Made by a program: the position numbers and the translations under genes | In this document: piece after piece, positions 8,883 to 16,555 of the stretch | Layout: every line of letters begins with the position of its first letter | Numbering within the stretch: position 1 is the stretch's first letter | Origin: JAIBJN01 sp963775395 | GTDB lineage: Bacteria > Actinomycetota > Thermoleophilia > Gaiellales > Gaiellaceae | Assembly (NCBI GenBank): GCA_963775395.1 | Contig: CAVZIX010000011.1 | Location: forward strand, 20,042-84,041 | DNA: 64,000 nt | Reading direction: 5' to 3' | Notes under the pieces: model-generated | Seen by the model: the letters and a program-made list of their open reading frames with translations, nothing else | Database searches by the model: none | What the model was told of the DNA's origin: nothing

Positions 8883-9467
8883 TCACAGGCCCACGAGCGG
8901 CCGGAGCTGCTCGAGCCGCGCCGGCCCGATCCCCGGGACCGCGTCGAGCTCCTCGATCGAGCCGAACCCGCCGTTGGCCGTACGAAAATCGATGATCTGC
9001 GAAGCCGTGACCGGCCCGATCCCGGGCAGGGCGTCGAGCTGCTCGACCGTGGCCGAGTTGAGGCTCACCTTCCCGCCCGGCACGAGCGCGGCGCCCTCTC
9101 CCGTGGACGCCACGCCCGGCTCGCCGCGCAGCGGAACGAGCACCTGCTGGCCGTCGGCGACCGGGGCGGCCAGGTTGACGAGCTCGAGCGCAGCCTTCGG
9201 CTTGGCTCCGCCCGCCTCCGCGATCGCATCGTCGATCCGGCTGCCCTCGGCGAGCTCGTAGAGACCGGGACTGTCGACGGCGCCCGCGACGTGGACGACC
9301 AGCATGCGCGGCGGCTCCTCTTCGACGTCCAGCGCGACCGAGGCGACGCTCGGCGCGGGCCTGGCTTCGCTCCCGCCCAGGGCCACCCGGCCGGCGATGG
9401 TCAGCAGGACAAGGAGCGCGGCGGCATAGGCGAGCGCGCGGGCCCGCGAGATCGTCGGCATCTGCAC
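8883..9467 (-). CDS. comEA: ComEA-type DNA-binding protein (SLBB plus helix-hairpin-helix)
   Basis: The 194-aa protein has one N-terminal membrane anchor (about residues 10-30), then a SLBB-like domain (MLVVHVAGAVDSPGLYEL and QVLVPLRG, about 50-115). The C-terminal double helix-hairpin-helix (LNSATVEQLDALPGIGPVTASQI, then GSIEELDAVPGIGPARLEQL) is diagnostic of ComEA. It binds double-stranded DNA at the outer face of the membrane and hands it to ComEC, encoded 7 nt downstream. The start is GTG, with an ATG two codons later as an alternative. Confidence 0.94.
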   Translation of the reverse strand: MQMPTISRARALAYAAALLVLLTIAGRVALGGSEARPAPSVASVALDVEEEPPRMLVVHVAGAVDSPGLYELAEGSRIDDAIAEAGGAKPKAALELVNLAAPVADGQQVLVPLRGEPGVASTGEGAALVPGGKVSLNSATVEQLDALPGIGPVTASQIIDFRTANGGFGSIEELDAVPGIGPARLEQLRPLVGL

Positions 9468-9470
9468 GGC

Positions 9471-10100
9471 TCACCGGGCGGCGTAGTGGACGAGAAGGCG
9501 CGGCCGGAGCGCGGCGTGCGGCGAGCCTGCCGACGGCCCGTAGAGCCCGCTCGAGCCGTACGCCTCGTCGCCCTCCTGGAGCTTCAGGAGGACGCCGTTG
9601 TTCGGCGCCGCGTTCCGACGCCACGCCCGGACGAGGGCGGTCAGGTCCCAGGTGAGCCACTGCGGCGTCCCGGCGGCGAGGACGACCGCCGTCGAAGCGA
9701 CCCGCTCGTCGAAGTCGACCTCACGCTCGCGGAACCAGCTCGGAGAGAGGATCCGGTGGGCGTCGATCACGTAGCCGACGGCACACGGCACGGCAGTCGA
9801 GCGCGGCCCGACGCAGGTGCCGTCGTGGTGAATCGACAGCTCCGCGGACGAGATCGCCGCCCCGGGCGGGATCGACCCGAGCGGAACGCGTAGAGCGGCG
9901 CGCCAGACCTTGTCGTCGACGCCCCCGATCGGGAGGCGGGGCCCGTCGTCCCGATAGCAGCGCGCCTCCCAGTCGTAGCTCCAGTCGCACCAGAACGGTA
10001 GGCCGACATCGGCCTCGACCGGGATCGAAATCACCGCGGCGCGCGCGGTGCCACCGAGCCAGAGCGCCGCGAGCGCGATTGCCACGAGGAGAGATCGCAT
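9471..10100 (-). CDS. Secreted DNRLRE-domain protein inside the competence operon
   Basis: The 209-aa protein starts with a clear Sec signal peptide (MRSLLVAIALAALWLGG with cleavage after ARA). The mature part resembles DNRLRE domains: a beta-rich region with RAALRVPLGSIPPGAAISSA, and WDLTALVRAWRRNAAPNNG near the end, matching the usual 'DVT..V..W..G...N.G' pattern. Such domains occur in large secreted or cell-surface proteins; a stand-alone single-domain form is less common. It has four cysteines that could form disulfides. It sits 3 nt before comEA and 63 nt after marP on the same strand, so it is probably co-transcribed. Its role in DNA uptake is unknown. Confidence 0.75.
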   Translation of the reverse strand: MRSLLVAIALAALWLGGTARAAVISIPVEADVGLPFWCDWSYDWEARCYRDDGPRLPIGGVDDKVWRAALRVPLGSIPPGAAISSAELSIHHDGTCVGPRSTAVPCAVGYVIDAHRILSPSWFREREVDFDERVASTAVVLAAGTPQWLTWDLTALVRAWRRNAAPNNGVLLKLQEGDEAYGSSGLYGPSAGSPHAALRPRLLVHYAAR

Positions 10101-10163
10101 GCACTCGATGTTCGCGCGAAAAGACGCGCGGGTGGCGCATGGACTGTGACGGAAGTGAGCCGG

Positions 10164-11303
10164 CTAGCGGACGATGCAGGGGCCGGAGGCAACGCGGCGC
10201 AGCTCGCCGGCCGCCGCGCTCACGACGAGTTCGACGGGGACGGCGTAGCCGCCCTGCCCGTCGCGCGTTCCTCCGAAGATCATCGCGACGACGCGACCGC
10301 GCCGGTCGATGACGGGGCCGCCGCTCTCACCGGGCTGGACGGCGCCGCGCAGCGGCACGACGACGCGCGGGCGCACACGCCCGCCGTACGCGCCCGGAGA
10401 GAGAACCGTCCGCGAGTCCCCGGCCGTCCCGGCGGTGGCCGTCAACGCTCCGTTCCGCGGGTAGCCGAGGAGAGCCACCGGGCGCGGGAGGTCGGGGCTG
10501 GTGTTCACCGGCAGGGCGCCGACCTCGAGCCCGCGCACGCGCACCAGCGCGATGTCGTTCGTCGAGTCGACGTAGACCGGCGTCGCCGAGAGAACCTGGC
10601 CGTTCGGGGCGAGGGCACGCGTGCCGTCGTGGCCCGCGATCACGTGCGCGTTGGTGGCCACCAGGCCCCGGCGCACGACCCAGCCGGATCCCTGCGTCCC
10701 GACACCGCACGCCGTCCCCTCGAGCTTGAGGACGCTGCCCGCGGCGGCCTGCGCCCCCGGGCTCTGGAGCACGCTCGGGTCCGGCGGGGGCAGCGACTCC
10801 TGGAGTCCCGGCAGCAGCGGCAGCGGGTCGAAGCGGTTGAGCGCCTGGAGCACCCGGTCGGGCGGCACCGCGTTGAGGAGCCGCGGGAGGAGGACGGACT
10901 CGCGGACCTCCGCTCTGAGGCCGAGCGCCGGCTGGTGCAGAGCCAGGACGGCCAGCAGCCAGCCGATCCCGAGCGCGATCAGCCCGCCCATGACGATGCC
11001 GCCGATGCGGTCGAGCGCCGAGAGCGACGGCCGGGCGGCGAGGAAGGCCCGTACGGGTGTCCCGAGCGCGGACGCGGCGGCTCCCAGCAGCGACGCGCCG
11101 ATCAGCGCTCCGATGAGGCCGGCGACTGGGATCCACGGCGAGTTGTCGGGCAGGAAGAGCGGCGCCACGAACGAGCCGACGATCGCCCCGACGACGAGGC
11201 CGCCGAGCGAGAGCGCCTGCGCGGCCAGCCCGCGGTGAGCCCCGAAGACGGAGAAGACGGCGACGGCGAGCAGCAGGAGAACGTCGACGACGTTCACCCT
11301 CAC
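10164..11303 (-). CDS. marP: MarP-like membrane serine protease (CvpA domain plus trypsin-like domain)
   Basis: The 379-aa protein has four membrane helices in a CvpA/colicin V production-like N-terminus (about residues 1-165). An extracytoplasmic chymotrypsin-fold protease follows. The catalytic triad is visible as His in VATNAHVIAG, Asp in STNDIALVRV and Ser in QPGESGGPVID. The paired Cys residues in GTACGVG and near the C-terminal end (GPCIVR) fit the disulfide described for mycobacterial MarP, a protease needed for acid and oxidative stress resistance. The start is GTG. It follows leuS by 28 nt on the same strand. Domain assignment is firm; MarP orthology is likely. Confidence 0.85.
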   Translation of the reverse strand: MRVNVVDVLLLLAVAVFSVFGAHRGLAAQALSLGGLVVGAIVGSFVAPLFLPDNSPWIPVAGLIGALIGASLLGAAASALGTPVRAFLAARPSLSALDRIGGIVMGGLIALGIGWLLAVLALHQPALGLRAEVRESVLLPRLLNAVPPDRVLQALNRFDPLPLLPGLQESLPPPDPSVLQSPGAQAAAGSVLKLEGTACGVGTQGSGWVVRRGLVATNAHVIAGHDGTRALAPNGQVLSATPVYVDSTNDIALVRVRGLEVGALPVNTSPDLPRPVALLGYPRNGALTATAGTAGDSRTVLSPGAYGGRVRPRVVVPLRGAVQPGESGGPVIDRRGRVVAMIFGGTRDGQGGYAVPVELVVSAAAGELRRVASGPCIVR

Positions 11304-11331
11304 AGAGTACGGATGCGGCCCGGCGGCGCGG

Positions 11332-13782
11332 TTAGACGACGAGGTTGACGAGCTTGCCCGGGACGACGATCTCCTTGCGGATCTCCTTGCCCTCCACGTG
11401 TGCGCGCACGCGCGGGAGCTCCTTCGCCCGCGTGAGGAGCTCGGCCTCGTCCAGCCCGACCGGCACCTCTACCCGGTCGCGCACGCGCCCGTTCACCTGG
11501 ACGACGAGCTCGAACGTCTCGCGCTCGAGCAGCGCCGGGGCCGCCTGCGGCCACGCCACTTCCCAGAGCCGTTCGCGCCCGAGCCGCTCCCAGAGCTCTT
11601 CGGCCATGTGCGGCGCATAGGGCTGGATGAGGCTGACGGCCGTCTCGGCGGCGAAGCGCACCTCGCCCGCACGCTCGGGGTCGTCCTTGACGTGGTAGAT
11701 CTCGTTGACGAGCTCGATCACGGCCGCGATGGGCGTGTTGAACTGGAAGCGGCGCGTGATGTCGTCGCCCACCTTGGCGATCGCCTGGTGCGCGCGGCGC
11801 ACGAGCGGGCCGTCGGTGGGCGGGTCGATCGGGCCTCGCTCGGCGACCTCCAGGCCCAGCCGCCAGAGCCGGCCGAGGAAGCGGGCCATGCCCTCGATGC
11901 CCGTGTCCTGCCACTCGATGTCGTCCTCCGCCGGGCCCATGTAGAGGATGTAGAGGCGGACCGCGTCGGCGCCGTGGCGTGCAATCAGGTCGTCGGGGCT
12001 GAGCACGTTCCCCTTCGACTTGGACATCTTCGCGCCGAGGTAATGGATCATCCCCTGCGTGAAGAGGCGCAGGAACGGCTCGCGAAAGCCCAGCATCCCG
12101 AGGTCGTTCAGCACCTTCACGAAGAAGCGTGCGTAGAGCAGGTGCAGGATCGCGTGCTCGACGCCGCCGATGTACTGGTTCACCGGAAGCCAGTAGTCGG
12201 CCACCTCGCGGTCCCACGGCGCGTTCTCGTTGCGCGCGTCCGTGTACCGGATGAAGTACCAGGACGAGTCGACGAACGTGTCCATCGTGTCGGTCTCGCG
12301 GTGCGCCTCGCCGCCGCACTTCGGACAGGACGTGTGCACCCAGTCCTCGGCGGCGGCCAGCGGCGAGCGGCCCTTCGGGAGGTACTGGTCCACCTCGGGG
12401 AGCAGGACGGGCAGATCCTCGTCCGGCACCGGCACCATCCCGCAGGAAGCGCAGTAGAGGATGGGGATCGGGCAGCCCCAGTAGCGCTGGCGGGAGAGCA
12501 GCCAGTCGCGCAGTCGGTAGCTGACGGCCGGGCGGCCGAGGCCGCGCGACTCGAGCCACTCGACGATCGCCTGCTTGCCCTCCTCGCTCGGGAGGCCCGA
12601 GAACTGCGCTGAGTCGACCAGCCGCTCGTTCTCGGCGTGCGGGACGTAGGTTGCCTCCTCGTACTCCTCGCCCTCCGGAGCGACGACGACCTTCACCGGC
12701 AGCTCGAACCGCTGCGCGAACTCGAAGTCGCGCTCGTCGTGCGCCGGCACGGCCATGATCGCCCCGGTCCCGTACTCCATGAGCACGTAGTCGGAGACCC
12801 AGATGGGCAGGCGCTGCTCGTCGACCGGGTTCGTGACGAACGCTCCGGTGGAGACGCCGGTCTTCTCCTTCTCGGGGTCGGCGCGCTCGACGGTCGAGCG
12901 GCCGGCGGCCTCGCGCACGTAGTCCAAGACCTCCTGCTCGTGCGGCGTTCCGGCGACGAGCTGCGGCACGAGCGGATGCTCGGGAGCAAGGACGAAGAAG
13001 GTGGCGCCGAACAGCGTATCCGGGCGCGTCGTGAAGACCGGGATCTCGACGTCCTGCTCCTCGATGCGGAAGACGACCTCGGCGCCCTCGGAGCGACCGA
13101 TCCAGTTGCGCTGCATCGTCAGGACGTGCTCGGGCCACGACTCGAGCAGGCTCATCTCGTCGAGCAGGTCGTCGGCGTACTCGGTGATGCGGAAGAACCA
13201 CTGCTCGAGATTCCTGCGCTCGACCTCGGCGCCGCAGCGCTCGCAGCGCCCGTCGATCACCTGCTCGTTCGCGAGCACGGTCTGGTCGTTCGGGCACCAG
13301 TTGACGGGCGCCTGCTTGCGGTAGGCGAGACCCTTCTCGAAGAACCTGATGAAGAGCCACTGCGTCCAGCGGTAGTAGGACGGCTCGTGCGAGGAGACCT
13401 CGCGGTCCCAGTCGATCGCCCAGCCCATGCGCTTCATCTGTCCACGGATGGCGGCGATGTTCCGCTCGATGACGAGACGCGGATGCCCTCCCTCGCGGAT
13501 GGCCGCGTTCTCGGCGGGCAGGCCAAAGGCGTCGTAGCCCATCGGGCGCAGGACCTGGAAGCCCATACGCCGCCGGACGTGCGCGAGAACGTCACCGAGC
13601 GTGTAGTTCTTGACGTGCCCCATGTGCAGCTCGCCCGACGGGTACGGGAGCATCTCGAGCACGTACGTGTGCTCCTTGTCCATCTGGGACGGGTCGCCCG
13701 GATTCGGGACGTAGAACGCACGCTCGCGCTCCCAGATGTCCTGCCATTTCAGCTCGACTGCCTGCGGGTCGTATCGCTCCAT
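11332..13782 (-). CDS. leuS: Leucyl-tRNA synthetase
   Basis: The 816-aa class I synthetase carries the HIGH-type motif PYPSGELHMGH near residue 45, the CP1 editing domain in the middle (e.g. FTTRPDTLFGATF), zinc-binding CxxC pairs, and GAKMSKSKGNVLSPDD late in the protein. A C-terminal anticodon-binding domain follows. It charges tRNA-Leu and proof-reads with the editing domain. The ATG at 13782 has a GGAG 5 nt upstream. A terminator-type hairpin lies just before that ribosome site, which suggests attenuation control. It leads the leuS-marP-DNRLRE-comEA-comEC-holA run. Confidence 0.97.
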   Translation of the reverse strand: MERYDPQAVELKWQDIWERERAFYVPNPGDPSQMDKEHTYVLEMLPYPSGELHMGHVKNYTLGDVLAHVRRRMGFQVLRPMGYDAFGLPAENAAIREGGHPRLVIERNIAAIRGQMKRMGWAIDWDREVSSHEPSYYRWTQWLFIRFFEKGLAYRKQAPVNWCPNDQTVLANEQVIDGRCERCGAEVERRNLEQWFFRITEYADDLLDEMSLLESWPEHVLTMQRNWIGRSEGAEVVFRIEEQDVEIPVFTTRPDTLFGATFFVLAPEHPLVPQLVAGTPHEQEVLDYVREAAGRSTVERADPEKEKTGVSTGAFVTNPVDEQRLPIWVSDYVLMEYGTGAIMAVPAHDERDFEFAQRFELPVKVVVAPEGEEYEEATYVPHAENERLVDSAQFSGLPSEEGKQAIVEWLESRGLGRPAVSYRLRDWLLSRQRYWGCPIPILYCASCGMVPVPDEDLPVLLPEVDQYLPKGRSPLAAAEDWVHTSCPKCGGEAHRETDTMDTFVDSSWYFIRYTDARNENAPWDREVADYWLPVNQYIGGVEHAILHLLYARFFVKVLNDLGMLGFREPFLRLFTQGMIHYLGAKMSKSKGNVLSPDDLIARHGADAVRLYILYMGPAEDDIEWQDTGIEGMARFLGRLWRLGLEVAERGPIDPPTDGPLVRRAHQAIAKVGDDITRRFQFNTPIAAVIELVNEIYHVKDDPERAGEVRFAAETAVSLIQPYAPHMAEELWERLGRERLWEVAWPQAAPALLERETFELVVQVNGRVRDRVEVPVGLDEAELLTRAKELPRVRAHVEGKEIRKEIVVPGKLVNLVV

Positions 13783-13795
13783 CGGTCTCCGATAT

Positions 13796-13820
13796 AAAAA
13801 CGCCTCTCGTCTGAGAGGCG
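13796..13820 (-). terminator. Intrinsic terminator or attenuator hairpin in the leuS leader
   Basis: On the minus strand an 8-bp stem CGCCTCTC / GAGAGGCG with an AGAC loop is followed by TTTTTATA. The T-run ends 13 nt before the leuS ATG and just upstream of its GGAG ribosome site. The neighbour upstream is divergent, so this hairpin would terminate only leuS's own leader. Further upstream in the leader are a second stem (ACG-TCCCT / AGGGA-CGT, 13847-13873) and a GGCGG/CCGCC stem (13828-13842) that could form alternatives. No canonical T-box consensus is seen. Confidence 0.6.
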
Positions 13821-13934
13821 CTCGGGAGGGCCGGCGGCCTTTCCGCCGCGTCGACGCTCCCTGGGTCAGCTAAGGGACGTTGCCATTTCCGACACGAATC
13901 TTAGCGTCGGCCCGAGCGGTGGCAGAATCCGCAC

Positions 13935-14765
13935 GTGATCTCGACGTACTCGATCGTCGCCTGTGACCTCGAGGCGGGCGAGTGGGGCGTCGCCGTCCAG
14001 TCGAAGTTCCTCGCCGTCGGCGCGGTGGTGCCCGCAGCCGAGCCGCACGTGGGCGCGATCGCGACCCAGGCGTGGGCGAACCTCGCCTACCGGCCCGACG
14101 GGCTCGCTCTTCTGCAGGAGGGCTACACCGCGGACGATGTCGTCAGGACGCTGGTCGGCGCGGACGAGGGCCGTGGACACCGGCAGCTCGGCGTCGTCGA
14201 CGGGCTCGGACGAGCAGCGACCTACACCGGGTCCGAGTGCCTCGAGTGGGCGGGCGGAACGACCGGCTCGGGCTACGCGGCGCAAGGGAACATCCTCGTT
14301 TCCGCGGCGACGGTGGAGGCGCTGGCGACGACGTTCGAGGCGTCGACCGGGCAGCCGCTGGCCGAGCGGCTCCTGGCCTGTCTCGCCGCAGCCGAGGCCG
14401 CAGGGGGCGACCGACGCGGGCGGCAGTCCGCAGCACTCCTGGTCGTGCGCAAGGACGGCGGCTACGGCGGGACGAGCGACGTCTCCGCCGACCTGCGCGT
14501 CGACGACCATCCGCAACCGATCGAAGAGCTGGAGCGGATCTACCGCCTGCACGACCTGCTCTTCGGGCACACGCCCGAGGAGGAGTGGCTGGAGGTCGAC
14601 CCATCGCTCGCGGACGAGCTCCGGGCACGGCTGGCCGCGCTCGGTTACGACGGCGAGCTTCCGGCTGCGCTCGCCGCCTGGGCGGGGACGGAGAACCTCG
14701 AGGAACGGGTCAGCGGCGCAGACCGGATCGATCCGGTCGTCCTCGAGCAGCTGCGCAGCCTGTAG
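13935..14765 (+). CDS. DUF1028 family protein (Ntn-hydrolase-like fold)
   Basis: The 276-aa protein matches the DUF1028 opening closely: a Thr/Ser-Ile-Val core (TYSIVACDLEAGEWGVAVQS), KFLAVGAVVP, then VGAIATQAWANLAY and PDGLALLQEG. The family is predicted to have an N-terminal nucleophile hydrolase fold. The C-terminal third (HPQPIEELERIYRLHDLLFG onward) resembles the putative peptidoglycan-binding extension found in longer members. The substrate is unknown. The start is GTG with no strong Shine-Dalgarno. It is divergent from leuS and 21 nt upstream of ltrA on the same strand. Confidence 0.85.
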   Translation: MISTYSIVACDLEAGEWGVAVQSKFLAVGAVVPAAEPHVGAIATQAWANLAYRPDGLALLQEGYTADDVVRTLVGADEGRGHRQLGVVDGLGRAATYTGSECLEWAGGTTGSGYAAQGNILVSAATVEALATTFEASTGQPLAERLLACLAAAEAAGGDRRGRQSAALLVVRKDGGYGGTSDVSADLRVDDHPQPIEELERIYRLHDLLFGHTPEEEWLEVDPSLADELRARLAALGYDGELPAALAAWAGTENLEERVSGADRIDPVVLEQLRSL

Positions 14766-14786
14766 CGCCGCTGCCATCATCCCAGG

Positions 14787-15959
14787 ATGGAGCCTGCGCC
14801 GCCGCACGAGGTCGAGCCCGAGACTGAAGGCGAGGAGGAGCCCGAGCATCCGGTCACGCCACTCGAGCTCTTCTTCGACCTCGTCTTCGTCTTCGCGCTC
14901 ACACAGATCACGGGCTTCATGTCGGACGACCCGACCTGGGCAGGCGTCGGAAAGGGGATGCTCATCCTCGCGGCGCTGTGGTGGACCTGGGGTGCCTACG
15001 CCTGGCTCACCAACGAGATCGACCCGGACGAAGGCTCGGCGCGCCTGGCCGTCTTCGGCGCGATGGGCGCGCTGTTCGTGGCGGGGCTGGCCGTGCCGCA
15101 CGCCTTCGATAGCGACGCCGTCCTCTTCGGCCTCGCCTACTTCGCCGTGCGGGTCATGCACATCGTGCTCTTCGCCGAGGCCACGCCACACGTCGACGTC
15201 CGTCAAGCGGCATTCAGGCTGGCCCGGACGGCCATACCGGGGCCGGCGCTCATCGTCGTCGCGGGGTTCCTGGACGGCGGCGCGCAGATCGCCTGCTGGC
15301 TCCTCGCGCTGACGATCGACTACGCGGGCCCGTACGTGTTCGGCGTGCGCGGCTTCTCCGTCTCGGCCGACCATTTCGCGGAGCGATACGGCCTGATCGT
15401 GATCATCGCGCTCGGGGAGTCGATCGTCGCCATCGGGATCGGCGCCGCTGGGATCGAGCTCGAGCCGCTGGTCGTGACCGCCGCGGTCCTCGGGCTCGCT
15501 CTGGCCTGCGCGATGTGGTGGGCGTACTTCGACATCGTCGCCCTGGTCGCGCGCCGGAAGCTCGTCGAGGCGCACGGCCATGCGAGGGCGCGGCTCGCGC
15601 GCGACTCCTTCAGCTACCTGCACCTGCCGATGTTCGCAGGCATCGTCCTCGTCGCGCTCGGCGCGAAGAAGGTGCTCGCCGACGTCAACGAGCCGCTCGA
15701 AACGGTCCCGGCCTTCGCGCTCTGCGTGGGCGTCGCGCTCTACCTCCTCAGCCACGACGCGATCCGTTACCGCAGCGTGCGCACGGTCAACCCGAGGCGC
15801 TGCCTGGCAGCAGCGACGAGCGCGGCGCTGATCCCGGTGGCCGTGCGCGTGGACGGAGTCGTGGCCATCGCGCTCGTCGCCGCGGTTTGCACCGCGCTCA
15901 TCGCCTACGAGACGCTGCGCTTCAGGACGACACGCGCGCAGATGCGCACGGCCGTCTGA
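14787..15959 (+). CDS. ltrA: Low temperature requirement protein A (LtrA) family membrane protein
   Basis: The 390-aa protein has an acidic N-terminus followed by the LtrA signature TPLELFFDLVFVFALTQIT, then about 10-11 membrane helices. Conserved elements include ALWWTWGAYAWLTNEID and HFAERYGLIVIIALGESIV. LtrA was named from a Listeria mutant defective for growth in the cold; the molecular function is unknown. The ATG is 21 nt after the DUF1028 gene, so the two may be co-transcribed. Family membership is confident. Confidence 0.9.
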   Translation: MEPAPPHEVEPETEGEEEPEHPVTPLELFFDLVFVFALTQITGFMSDDPTWAGVGKGMLILAALWWTWGAYAWLTNEIDPDEGSARLAVFGAMGALFVAGLAVPHAFDSDAVLFGLAYFAVRVMHIVLFAEATPHVDVRQAAFRLARTAIPGPALIVVAGFLDGGAQIACWLLALTIDYAGPYVFGVRGFSVSADHFAERYGLIVIIALGESIVAIGIGAAGIELEPLVVTAAVLGLALACAMWWAYFDIVALVARRKLVEAHGHARARLARDSFSYLHLPMFAGIVLVALGAKKVLADVNEPLETVPAFALCVGVALYLLSHDAIRYRSVRTVNPRRCLAAATSAALIPVAVRVDGVVAIALVAAVCTALIAYETLRFRTTRAQMRTAV

Positions 15960-15983
15960 GGCGCCGCCGCAGCACCCTGCGGC

Positions 15984-16139
15984 CTAGGCGGCGGCGGCGC
16001 CCCGCACGGCCCTCAGGAGGCGGAACGTCTTGCGGGGCCTATCGACGGGGCGTGCGGCCGCCCGAGCGTCGATGAGCTCTCGCTGGTCCGCCACCTGCCG
16101 GCGGCGCGTCTCGAACTGAGTGAGGGAGATGTTTGTCAT
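15984..16139 (-). CDS. Small basic hypothetical protein (51 aa)
   Basis: The frame reads MTNISLTQFETRRRQVADQ and ends in an Arg/Ala-rich tail. It is preceded by AGGAG about 12 nt upstream of the ATG, a usable ribosome site. There is no recognisable domain; the N-terminal half is a likely amphipathic helix. It is convergent with ltrA (stop 25 nt away) and has no partner gene. It could be a genuine small actinobacterial protein or chance; codon positions are GC-rich in the expected way, but the length is too short to be sure. Confidence 0.4.
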   Translation of the reverse strand: MTNISLTQFETRRRQVADQRELIDARAAARPVDRPRKTFRLLRAVRGAAAA

Positions 16140-16467
16140 GAAGAAAAGTGCTCCTGGTTTCATGACGCTCATTCAAGCCGTCCCGGTATCGCGGCACAGT
16201 GGAGCGAACAGGCGTCTTGCCATGCGGTTATCCGCACCAGGTATTTCCATCGGAGAAACGGAGAGCCCGCCGGGTCTCGGCGGGCTCTCGCTTCGTGTAG
16301 TGGTGGAGCTCCAGCGCCTGCGGCCAGACGGAAGCTCCGGTAGCGCTGAACGTAAGACCTGTATCGGACGGATCGAGCGGGGCCTGAAGTCCTCCTTCCG
16401 AGGGACTAGATTGGGCGCGGCGACCGAGTCCTCGACCTGGAGGTGGCGGATGAGCGGCATGCGCTCG
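16140..16467. other. Intergenic stretch with one strong hairpin and no convincing gene
   Basis: Frames on both strands here look non-coding. The only clear structure is the GAGAGCCCGCC/GGCGGGCTCTC hairpin at 16261-16289. Twelve bases later, read leftward, lies GGAGCTCCACCA (16312-16301), which is the 3' terminus expected of a tRNA-Ala. There is no T-loop or anticodon arm before it, so it is not a tRNA gene as it stands. Confidence 0.5.
16261..16289. terminator. Strong GC-rich hairpin
   Basis: The 11-bp perfect stem GAGAGCCCGCC / GGCGGGCTCTC has a 7-nt loop. Read leftward it is followed by CGTTTCT, giving weak terminator character on the minus strand. It could end a leftward transcript, but no obvious gene precedes it. 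Confidence 0.4.
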
Positions 16468-16496
16468 TTGACGTCCGCGAGACGCCACGGTATACC
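16468..16496 (+). promoter_or_regulatory. Sigma-70-type promoter for the kinase-like/flippase-like gene
   Basis: TTGACG (16468-16473), a 17-nt spacer and TATACC (16491-16496) make a close match to the vegetative consensus. The predicted start point is around 16503. That would leave only a short leader containing AGGAGG (16505-16510) before the first ATG at 16514. Confidence 0.65.
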
Positions 16497-16513
16497 CCGG
16501 ACCTAGGAGGCTC

Positions 16514-16555
16514 ATGGTTTCGATCGCAACGGCTCAGCGAGCGATCGGAGGATGA
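16514..16555 (+). CDS. 13-codon upstream ORF translationally coupled to the next gene
   Basis: The ORF encodes MVSIATAQRAIGG and has an ideal AGGAGG ribosome site 3 nt before its ATG. Its TGA overlaps the ATG of the 790-aa gene (ATGA). The large gene's own GGAGG abuts its ATG with no spacing and would be a poor initiation site. Ribosomes finishing the short ORF could therefore restart on the large one. The peptide shows no domain. Confidence 0.5.
   Translation: MVSIATAQRAIGG

Noticed and set aside
13820..13890. A canonical T-box, or a c-di-AMP (ydaO) riboswitch, in the leuS leader (TTAGCTGACCC resembles part of ydaO).
   Set aside because: The T-box bulge consensus GGGTGGNACCGCG and the ydaO CCGAATCCG block are both absent, and the leader is too short. 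Only a generic attenuator is claimed.
16301..16460. A tRNA-Ala gene or tmRNA on the minus strand, suggested by GGAGCTCCACCA followed by a strong hairpin.
   Set aside because: No T-loop TTCGA, anticodon arm or tmRNA tag frame precedes it. At most it is a remnant of a lost tRNA 3' end.
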